The notes beneath the pieces are model-generated. The model did not search any database, had not been told where the DNA came from, and saw only the letters and a program-made list of their open reading frames with translations. DNA of 64,000 nt from Arbacia lixula (lineage: Eukaryota > Echinodermata > Echinoidea > Arbacioida > Arbaciidae). Positions 39,538-51,500 of the stretch are shown here, piece after piece (position 1 is the first letter of the stretch; the number at the start of each line of letters is the position of its first letter). The position numbers and the translations under genes were made by a program. The DNA is taken from positions 25,727,299 to 25,791,298 of the forward strand of contig OZ022580.1 in the NCBI GenBank assembly GCA_963669155.1, read 5' to 3'.

Positions 39538-42500
39538 GTGTGTGTATGATGAGGTTAACATGGGTGTCGTCTGGGTAATTCATGTGTGTAACTGGATATG
39601 GTATGTGATATGGAATTCGTTTCGTTTTTAGACGTTTTACGTGTAGATGACGCCCAACCACCGTCTATTAATGCTTCCTGCATATGCGACGGAGGCTTAA
39701 TACTTTAATTAAGGATCACACGATTTGGCTACAGTATCATGTAAATTGTCTAAGGCACAAAACACAATAGGCTTATACCTATATTGCATCGGTACCAGAT
39801 TTCTAATAACTAGTTGATTAGACTACACTTGTGTTAACCCCAGTTACTATTTTACATTGAGCGGGTCGAGAATTAGCAATCAAGACCACCATGAACACCG
39901 GTACCTGTTGTCAAGTATTTCAAAATCTATAATACATTTTATGCTTTGTTTTCCGAACTATCCGATATGCGGAGTAAAGCCGCAATTATCCAACACCCAA
40001 CCACCACAGTGTCACTCAATTCTCCTTAATATACCGTTCCTCATGAAAAGTAACAATTGGTGGATTACCCGAATGACTCCACAATAATATGAGACAAAAG
40101 GACATTATGCCTATCTATTTTGACCAGTTGTTGTCTGCATCACATACCTCTTACAATCAACCTGATGTACCCGGCTCTCGTTCTGTAGCTAAACCGGGTA
40201 TTATTGCTGTACTGCAGCTCGTATATCCCTGCATTGGTCGTGTTGATGGCATCAGAGAAAGTATAAGTCACCGTGTTGTTTTGAGCTAAGGTTGTACCTG
40301 TTAAGTTCACAAAAAGGATTGCATTAAATTCAAATGTGCTGTTCCTTTCCGAGTTAACAGCTCAGAAGTCGTGCTTTCAAAAGTGATAATAAAACATGAC
40401 GTACTTTCCAAATCACCATATGAGTAGGCCTTATGCTATAGAACAAAGGGGCTAAATTGCGCTTACTTTATTCAGAGCCATGTCGTGTTCGTACAGCAGA
40501 TTTAGGGCGTATTTATCAACTCTTTTATTTTGGAGAATTAAGGTTTCCAAACGCGTTTAAATTTTTTTTAAACGCGTTTAAACGAGTTGATAAACGCAAA
40601 GGTGTTTTGATTATGGGGTTTGGAAAGCTGTTTTGAAACACGCAAATTTGTACGACCCTAAGTCGGAGTGGTGCTGCTCTGAGCGAAAAAAAACCCCACA
40701 GATTCTTCGACCCCGTCAGGTGACGGGTCATCAACCAATTGACGCCGAAGATCAGTCGGCCTGATGAAGCGTCCCGGATATGACGTGAATGAAAAGTTTT
40801 ATCTTTTGAAGTGTATAACCCACAAATACTTTATCATGCAGTTATATACACGAGTTAAACATCAAGCTTAAAGATGGAAGAAATATTGGACGGGAAATGG
40901 AGATGGGCGGGTCCTTTCCCATGGACTTACCCCCGGGACTTACCCTCACTACTGTATATGAAGCTGTGGTGTCGCCAAAAGCTGTTTTCGTCAACCGGTT
41001 CGGCTTCCACCATCTCTAACGTGACGTTCAGATCACCTGCGCTCACGGTTCTGGTTGTCTTCCCACCTTCTGGGTAGAAGGTAGCTGGAAACAGGAAATA
41101 AATGTAGCCAAAATTAAGCATCAATAAGAAAAATATATCACGTTTTTAAATTTAGATTTTTACATCAAGTACATTGTGTATCTATGTTCAAGTTCGTGGT
41201 CATGTAAATTTGATATTTTCCGCACTGGTAGCTTGGTGATTTTCAAGTTAAAGGTTAGGCTTAGGTCGAGTTTGAGATAAAATATTTGCTAGCTCCTCTG
41301 ATGTTTCTTTCCCTAGAACATGAATATGCTAGATGTATATCTTAAAATGTATAGGCCTATGCGTGTTATTTTCAAGCTTCATATCATATCCCTCCCCATC
41401 GCTTCTGTTCACACTTTGTCTCCCTAACGCCTAAGCCTCCCTCCTTCAACCTCCAAACCTCCAAAAAAATATCAATGTTCATGTTCATGAACTTTTGTTT
41501 TGATAATAAGAAGGTGTGCACATGCAGTAATATGTTTTACACGAATATACATTAGGAAAAAACAAAAAAAAATCAGTTTGTTTAAAAAAAAAAATCTTAA
41601 AGATCAAAGCATGCAGAAAAGCAGAAGAGCACTTGTACCATCTAAGTTGCCATTTTATCTCCCAACATTTTTATCTTCATAATTGCTTGTATAATTAGTA
41701 CATCAAGCTTGTTTGATCTGCTTCTTTTGAGAACAACTTATAATCTGTAATTGGACCGGGGTCCCCCTTAAAATGTGGTAGACCTTTGAAAATCTCATTG
41801 ATCTTATCATTAACGGTCTTTCCAACTTAAAATACGTTTTAACTTTCGCGACATTTGACTCTGGAAAATATCGTTAGAGGTCAACTCTGATTTGTAGTAA
41901 GAACTGATTTTGAGAAGTATCCCGTGTTAGAAGAACCAGTACTAAAGTCCTTGTACAATGTTGGTGTACTTTTCCCGCAAATGCTTTTTGTTATAACCTT
42001 GTATGGAAGCATAATCATCAATATCGGGTACTTGGACGAACAGTTTATTTATGAACAATTGGAAAATCATACCATCTGACTTCTGAAAGATAGTGACGAC
42101 TCTAATTCGCCGCCCGTTCATGACGACCTCACAAAAGAAAGCCCCGTACGAAGCGACGTGGAGATCGTACACGGATATGTTGACAGCTCCATCTCCCGCG
42201 AATGGAATAGGGCTGGGAGGGGGAACAGGAGTTTGTAGGGGTAGCCATAGGTATCTACCAGCAGTCAACGGTGCATTGGTGTCAGATTGGTTGAGATGAC
42301 ATCCGAACCACGCGTTCCCCGATTCCGAGCTTGCAATGCCACGACTTACCAGCGCAAGTGTAGGCTGGGAGCTGGGGGTTGTGACTTGGGTGTGGTCAGG
42401 TGTGACGAGAGGAGGAGGGGGTGGATAGAGAGAGAAAGAGAGAGAGAGAGAGAAAGAGAAAGAGAGAGAGAGATAGAGAGAGAGAGAGGTTAATCAGGTA

Positions 42501-45500
42501 GAATTATGGCAAGCACAGTCTTCGAGGGAGGGGTATTGGAAGATTCAGAAAATGTAGATGACGCAGCAAGCTTGTAAGACATATGTTTTATACAAAGAGT
42601 GCGTTCAATGCAATTTATCATAGGTCCCTCTAATGTTCTCTCCTCGAGAATATGCACAATGTGTTTGTGCGAAATTGGTTCTACTAGCTCCTACAATCAT
42701 TGAATGCATAATCAGTATTAACCCGATATTGTGTAAATCCTATAAAAGTAATAGACACGGATCTGATAGGATTATAAACAAACATTTATGAATTTGGCTG
42801 TCATTAATGTCGCATGCACACGACGTGATTGACTGCATACAAAGTATTACTTTCTTTATGTGCAAGTGCACAATCAACGTTCTATCTAAGTCATAACTGC
42901 GATAATCGAGATTTCTAGAAGTTCCAACTACTATTGGTATTACGTTTCTGTTGGAATTTAATAATTCTTAGTGCATTTTCCGTTACCCCCCATACGGAAA
43001 AAGTCGGAAAAAGATATATGTACCCAATATAAATACTATTATTAAACTTTGCGATGTATTTTCATAGTACTCCCATCATTTTCCAGTATCACCTCCACAT
43101 TTCATTTCCACTTTAGCCATGTTTTAGGTTGTTATGTACACATTGTGCAAGAACGCCAATGTATGACAGGTGCATATGGTGAATTGATATTTGGGGGAAA
43201 GTTTGAAAACTCCCTTACCAGTGGAACTGCACGTGACCCAACCAACGTAGCGATGACAGTAACTGTATTCCGCCCAGCTAGACCTAGAATAGGGGCAATC
43301 GGTGAGATGATCTTCCTGGCCTGTACAATAAATATTATAAGGGTCCCAGAATATGTCGGATTCCTGGTCGAAATAACGGCCATATATCGTCCTGAGGTGG
43401 CCTGAGTCGTAGCCGAGCTGGCGACAGACTACGGTAGCCTCTTGAGAGCTCCAATAACTGCAAATCGTACCCCAAACGCCGTCATGGTAAATCTCAACTG
43501 CGCCCTCGTCCAGAGTTTCGCCTGTCACCAGCCTGATTCTTCCCTCACCGTAAGCTGGTAAGACTAAAGATAAAATGATAACGGGTTAAACATGAGTATA
43601 ATCTTATCTTATCGCATAGTTGAGCATTTATCCTTAAAGCTATGTTTTAATGCTTTTTTCGCAAGATTAGTTTGATGTAAATACATATATACACAATTAA
43701 TGAGATTAATGTGTGAATGAGCAGGGACATACCCTCCAGTTGTTTCACATTGGACTTCCTTAGATTAAAAAAAAAATATATTGTCTTTTTCTTATGCCCG
43801 AGCACCGGAATTTGCTATTGCCAATAGTCTACGTTAACCTTACCGAGTAAGGTTGTTGTACCATGCGCTGTATTCTTCTGTATTTTCTAATGGTCTCATG
43901 TTCAAATGCCATTTGAAACAATGTATGATTATGTTTTGTTTAGTACATCAATGCCAAATTTACAAAGTTTTTTCCACCTCCGCATGGCCCCTAACCTTCT
44001 TCCACAAATTTTCAAATTCTCAAATAGACGGTGTCAAGTGGATTAAAAACATAATCATGTTACTTCAATTGTTTTAATACATAATCCATTTGTTTCGCAA
44101 GGTAAACTTTGAGCCCAATCGTACAACAAAGCAGTGGCCACGAAATGAAAAGTAATCATATTTGTTTCACTCGTGGTATCGAGTTTGAATACTTTCGATA
44201 CGTCAAAGACGAAAAAAGATGAGGGACATAGTTAATCAACTATTGATTTTTGTAAACTTCATATTTATTTTCTCTGTTTTCTACGCCTCCAAACAATCCT
44301 TCAGATAATGATTCATATTGTTATGATTGTGACATCATATCACGTAGAGGTAAGCAATAGATGTATGTGTGCATACATAATCTTTGCATTGATTACCTGC
44401 ACTTTGCCACATATCGCATCACATGTCCTCACACAATACCACGTAACATTCATAACAGTCTTTCATATGGGAATAATCGTTTCTTTGTCAGAAAATGTTC
44501 CATCCATAGGAATGCGTATGTGCATGAACTTGTCAGTAACCCATTTTCGTTCTGTCTTCAAATTGTATGTACGTCGTTCACGCAATACAATACTAATTGT
44601 GACCCCTCCCCCCCACAAAAAAAGAAGCCTGTCCCAGGTTTTTCCCGCAGTAGCAACAACTAAACTCAGTGTGCATCCTACCAATCACAGCCGAATCACG
44701 AAATACAGGTGAATGTAATTTCGCATTTATACACATGCAGCAAGTAGCAAAGTTCCGAATACATTTCGAAAATGATTTATTCATCAGAGTATTTCCTCCA
44801 TTGTTGATGTCAGAGCAGAAATCATGACCTCGATAATTTGTTGAGAGGCAGTGCTTTCAAGTCCTGTACAAGGGATTTTTTTTTATTAGAAAGAAATAAA
44901 AGATGTTTTCATTGAACAATTGGTGGTTACTATTGTAATGCATACAATTCCCATACAGTATTAATTTGCCTAGCACACAATCCGTTTCGCATACCATTGC
45001 AGGAAACCCCAACATCTTGGGAGTGTTCACAGTCTTCCACTCCCCATCCGCGGTGGGAGCAGTCACTAAGCCGATAGGGCCAGGAGCCACATTGAACGTT
45101 ATCGAGCCAGATTCTGCCAGATCCCTCGCCGAAGTAACGTGTTTCTGGGTATGGATATGTGTCGAAGAGATTATCGGTGTAGCCCAGTTGGCGGCAAACT
45201 ACTTCACTCGCTGATACCCCCCAATAGTTATCACAGACCGTGCCCCACTTGCCGCCGTAGTAGACCTCAACACGACCTTCGTCCGCAGTCAGACCTCCAA
45301 CTAGTCTGATGTCACCATTGGCAAGACCTGTATAAGACCATAATTAATTATATCACATTCTCGATTATGAACATGACATCGTATGTTGTGATGTGGTTCA
45401 CGTGGTAATAAATTACGATGTTTATGGAGTCAAAACCTGAAACTGTTTCACCACTTCTGTTGTCATCTTCTATATTGCTGCGTTCAATCTTAACCTCTTA

Positions 45501-48500
45501 GATTATGATTTTCAAACGAAAATTGCCAGTAAGGGTATGCCCGTACTATATTTTCTTCTTCCACGATCACCTCCAAATTGAATTTGAAATGTACAATTGA
45601 ATGTATACCTATATATATATATATATATAAAGCGTTAAAAGAACTTTTTCAGTTCTAACATTCAGAGGGAAGTTCATAAACTACATGTCCTATATGCCGT
45701 TTCATATACGGACTTTTATCGTAATATAAAGTAATGTAATGCAAAAAGACTCAACCCCCTTTAACGTGATAATCAACTGCATTTTATCCTATTCCCATCT
45801 ACAGAAGTATCATTCTGCCATTGTTAATAACATAACATCGATAAAGATACACAAAATGGATTACTTTTATGTTCATGATAATGAATACTTATTTTTCTAA
45901 AAGTGTTTACATGTAGTATTAAGTAACCATCATGGAATATTGGGCAAAAACATTAGGAAATCAATCTGTGAATAAGAATTAAAGTATGGGCAATTATACC
46001 AAGGTAGGTGCACATGTAACGTTACAGCCTCAAGACCAATTTGCCTTCCCCAAATGTCAATGTTAATATCATCCAAATATTCATAACTTTTTCACAATTC
46101 TTCTAGACATATCTTACCACATTCCACTCCAGCGTCTTCGCTGTGAAGGCAGTTCGAGCTGGAATACCAGTCTGAGTGAGAACAGTTGTCCAAGCGAAAC
46201 TCCGAACCATCGCAGAAAACAGCGCCGAGCAGAATTGGGCCGGTGCCTTGCCCATAGTAGGCCGATCCGGTGGCGTTGTTGGTAGCAGTTCCGTAGCCAA
46301 GTTGCCGACACACCACTCTCGCGTCATTGCTATCCCATGTATCGTCGCAGATGGTTCCCCACTGGTTGTCGTAGAAGATTTCCACCCGACCTTTATTTGG
46401 GGCGTCCCCGTTCACCAGCCGTACATAGCCCGATGTGTCTGGAACAAGTATATTTAACCATTATCATTCAAGACCGTCAGCAGCTTCTCAGAATAAAGGC
46501 ACGGAAAATGTCAAGACTATGTTTTGTTCGTTTCCTTCAACAAAATTCTTTATAGAACTCCATGTGATACTCACTTTTGCCTTGCTTTTCCTGAATGGAT
46601 GAACGGTGGAATGAAGCCTACAAGGAGATCTTGCAAAACGTCGAAAAAGGGGCAAAGAAATGCATGCAAAACTAAAAGAAACTACGCCTGTGAAGAAGTC
46701 AGAAACTGGCAATGACTGTATCAAAGACTAGGATGGGATGGCTATTTGATTATGAGGATGTAACAAACAGATGGGTTGAGTACATCAGGGATAGAGGAGA
46801 ATTGCCTGACAGCAATGGCCAATGTGGCACGATATCCTGAGTAGCGAAATGGAGAAAGCAGTCAAAGGGGTGAAAGATGGGAAAGCAAGCGGCCTCGACA
46901 ACGTCTCAACAGAGATGCTGAAGGCTTTGTATGATTAAGGAATGTGTAAGATAACAAAGCTACATGTTTATACAACTGGCTACATCCCAGAAGAGATAAA
47001 TGCCTATAGAAAATTATGTTTGTGACTCTAAGTTATGGTCTGCATTGAATTATGGACGTCGAGTCTCACGAGTCGTCTGTCACAAATACTACTACGGCAA
47101 ACGGCTAGAAAGAAGATCGAAGCATAAATTGATGAAGTGCAAAGCGGATACATGACCGGGAAGGGAACAAGAGAAGGAATATTTCACTTAATATCAAGAT
47201 TAGAGCCAACCATTATCCTGAAGATGGCACCTGATGATAACTAAGAATACCAATTACTTAAATACGTTGTACTTTATGAACACAGATTATAATGTTAAAT
47301 ATGTTACTCATTGCTGATAAATCGCTAGTGATAATTGTTTGTCTCGCAAGATTAAATGCGATCTGATGCATTTTCTAACGGGCTGATGAAATGATCACGC
47401 TTAGCTTCTAATCGCACTGATCGTAGCATTTGTTTAAATCGTCCAGCATTTGTTTACGATCAAGACGATTTCTACGGCTCACCTCGGGATCTGATCAGAA
47501 TAAATAGGATCACCATAATTACTACTTTGTGCAACGATTCCAACCGTGGCACCAATAGTGGGAACAAAGCATTATTAATCTATCTAGCCCTTAAATCATG
47601 GTTACTCTTGCACTTTTGAAGATGAAATTGTATTTGATATGTCTTCATACCAGTATTGTGTCAGAAATATATATTTGTAAAGAAATTTACACAAATCATC
47701 CGAATGGCTGCTAATATGATTTTGATAAACCTTGAAAAGAATTGCATCATAATCCGTATCTAATTTGTGCGTATCACAAAGGCGAGTGAAAAGAAAAATC
47801 TTCTATTGAACACTGAAAGTACTAAAATAATGATAGTCGACAAAGACAGCAAAAACAATGACTTCACCACAGATGGAAAGAAGATTGATGTAATTAGTTT
47901 GAATATTTGGCATCCATAATCAATAACAAAGGGGAGAGCGCCACAGAAATAAAGAGAAGACTAGCAATAGCAGAGCATGTCGCATATCTGGAAAAACCAA
48001 GGCCTGTCGCTCAATATTAAGGTTCGACTTCTTCGTGCTACTACATTCTCCATTGCTACATATGGAAGCGAGTCTTAGGCCATGACTAATACAGAAAAGG
48101 AGTTGATGCGTTTGAGATGTAGAGCTGCAGAAGGTTTTGACAGGTGTCCTGGCAAGATAGGAGAACAAACACATGCATTCTGAACGAGGGGAATTATAGA
48201 ACGAAAACTGAAGTACTTTGGGCACATTGTTAGGAGAACGAAAGGAATTGAAAAAAAAAACAACACTGCAAGGTGCGATTGAAGGGAAGCGTGGTAGAGG
48301 TCGTCCACCTACATCTTGGACCGACGACATAAGGAAAGTGTGCAGGGAAGGAATGGATGGTGCAACACTATTGACGGAAGATAGAGTTGTATGGCGTGCT
48401 CTCGTGAAGACCACAGCAGCGCTTTACAGCGCCACCTGATCTTGATGACGAATTTATGCGCTGTCGTGCATGGTGTGTAAAAATCCCTTCGATCCGAGTC

Positions 48501-51500
48501 CGTGCAATGCAAATCCGCCAGTGGCATTCGGTCACGTTTTTTTTTATGCCATTATTCCAGAGTTCACTAGTTTTCAGGTAAAGCTCTGAGCAAATAAAAG
48601 ATGTTTGGTTCCTGTGCATGCTGCTCCAATATCCACTATTATTTCTCAATACTGTCTAGTAAACATGGTAAACTGGTGCAGACCTTTTCTTTCCTGTCTC
48701 CCTTCCGGCCTCGATACAGTACATTAAAAAAATGAGAACTTTTTCTCTTTCCCTTCATCCATAACCAGTTTCGTCTCCCTTCACGTTTCCCTGTGCTATT
48801 TGGTAAAAACAGCAATTTTATTTCATGTTTCAAACATACAAATCATCAGTTGATGTTTCTGAAGTCTATGCATCTCACATCATCTAGGTATTATTTTACC
48901 CGCATGAGATTAAACGTATCATTATGAAAATCATACATCATAGTTCATCTGAAAATTGTGCTCAAAGCATTGAGAAAGAGCATGCTTCGTGTAAAGATGT
49001 AGGAGGATCACATGAACCTACCAGTTGCGTTAATATAGTTATAAATATACTTTGCCAAGTTTAGCAGACGACAAGCCAAACATCCCATCATGCCAATCAT
49101 ACATCATTTCCTTCGCTCCTCACATTGACCTGGGATCTACCTAGCTCAAAGCGTTACCGTATACATGCATTACACGTATCTACTTATACACGTGTAAGTG
49201 AATCAGTGTGTTTGAATACACGTTCAACTGCTTTAGTAGTTTTGCCTGTAGATACATTATATCTAGCGACAACAGGTTGCAGCTTTTCAAGAAAATGTAT
49301 TGTGTAAAATCGTTTTTGCGTGAACATAATGTGGATTGTTTGCTTCCATTGAAATCATTTTTGTTTCATATCGAAAAACAGACAGGGTGACATCTGCCAA
49401 GGTCTCCTAAAATCTGGAGAAATCTGGATCTTTACGTCATCATACTCTTTACAGTTGGGATATTTGTTAGCCGTATAGCCTGTTTGTCTAGTTTGACTTC
49501 TGTTTGGCTTCTATAAATAGTCCATTCTGCCGAAGGGCTGTAATCGCTTCCATGCTGGAATTTCCATTGACGCATTTCAACAACTCTTCTATGTCTGCGC
49601 GCTCATACGTGCGTTGTCTGGTTAACTTTTCACAGTGCTTCTTGCACCTTGGTATGTATGATGTTGTTTCGTTTGAAGGTCCAATGAAGAACAGTTTCAG
49701 TCGCTGGAAGCTGACAGCACATCTTTGTGTACAAACGTTATCTTTTGAGAATAGCAAAGCATAATTATGATAGGCCATACCCCAATTTGTCTGAACGTCC
49801 GACGGCCCATACCGCTCTGCGGTTGAATTTGCCGCCGAAGAGGAACTTGTAGGTCCATAACAAATGAAGCAATCATTCGCTTAAGGAGTAGAAATGGTCT
49901 CTTGTTAATTTTCTACAATATTTTTCCATTTTGCTGGCAATATTCCGTCTATTCAGAGATTTTTCCAATGTTGTATTACCAAACATCTTTTGGGGTGATA
50001 GATCTGTAAAGGTCCAGTAATGTGATTGAATTCAACATTAAAGGGATAGCCACCATGTTCGTTTCATAATGATGAAAAGGATTGAGCTCTGTGAATAAGA
50101 AGGTAATGCAAATAGGTACATCCACTTACATGTATTAAGTTTTAAGTTCACTTTCAAACATTCGGACAATTCAGTTTCGTACCTTTTAACATGCACATGT
50201 CCGTAAATGTCATCTCCAATAACTTTCTTGTCTCCTTCTAGAAAATTACAAACTAGAGTACGAACAATAGTAAATGTTTACCACCACACCTTGAAACTTC
50301 AAAACGTTTTTTAAATATTACTATTTCTATGTTCAATCTTGTATTCATTGCTTGTAAGATTATACGTTGTGAATAATCTTTTGTATTTGTCCACATTATT
50401 TACTCGTTTTACTTGGGATTTGATGTTGTCTTGCTTAGGTTTTGGAAACGATTGACGACATTACATCATATCATGGTTTAAATGTTCAGTATTCTGTATC
50501 AGGGGTCACTGAAACGTGCTTAAAGGACAATGCTCTTCTGGGTAATGTTCAAGGTTATACATTTGTGAACAATAATAGAATTGGAAAAAGAGGTCGGGGT
50601 GGCGTGTTTTCGTACAAGATAGCTTGATTTATGAATGTAGATTTTGATGTAAAAAACAATGCCGTGAAAAGTTGGTTTATAAGAAAAACCTAGATGTATA
50701 TAGGCCACCGATCAGCCAGTTTAATCATTTTTAAGCAAAATTTATTCTATGTTGCAAACAGGGAAAGTAAAACATTATATCTAATTGGGAACTAATATCA
50801 AATTTTTACATGCCAACACTTGCCTAGATGCAAATCATTTCTTAAATCTGCGTACAACATTTTGTCTCTTTGTCACCATCCTACTCGTATGACTGAGCAG
50901 GTAATATACATAAGTAGATATTTCCTCAATGATGTACCAAAGAGATTAAGTGGTGTCATGTTAGTTGGTATCAGTGACCATATTTATGTGTCGAGCAGTT
51001 GCCATGAAGATTAAAGGAAACAAAATATGCTATTTCAAAAAGAGAAGTACACGAAAAACAGCACTGGGTTTTGTAAACGCGTAGAATGTATGCATTTTAA
51101 TACAGAACTAAGTGATTCTAACGCCATATATACTAAAAGGCTATTCTAAGTAAATATTTGCGTTTATGTGACAACTGTTTCCCCTCGCAAAAAATTAATG
51201 TTCAACATAAGTTTAAAAAACATGGAATTCGTAGATAACTAACAAAAAACAGAAAAATGACAATTACTTAAGAAATTTGTAAAAAACAAAAAGCAAAAAA
51301 GAAAGAGTCCTACTGGAAATAGGAAAACCGTCTACAGACAATTGTGTAAGTTAAGTCACTAATGCAAACAAAAACGGTCAATATGAATATGACAAAAAAA
51401 AACATTAAACATGAATTCAACGTGGAAAGCAATCAATGATGCATTAGGTAAGGAAAATATACTGTACAATATATAATATAGTTGCAACAAAGATTGAATG

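Noticed and set aside
39209..39661. Thr/His-rich minus-strand frame
   Set aside because: It is produced by the degenerate minisatellite and GT repeat.
42357..42371. Possible 15-bp exon before Ig 1 (acceptor ctcccag, donor gtaagt)
   Set aside because: Its frame cannot join the Ig exon. The longer exon starting at 42384 keeps phase and completes the Ig strand.
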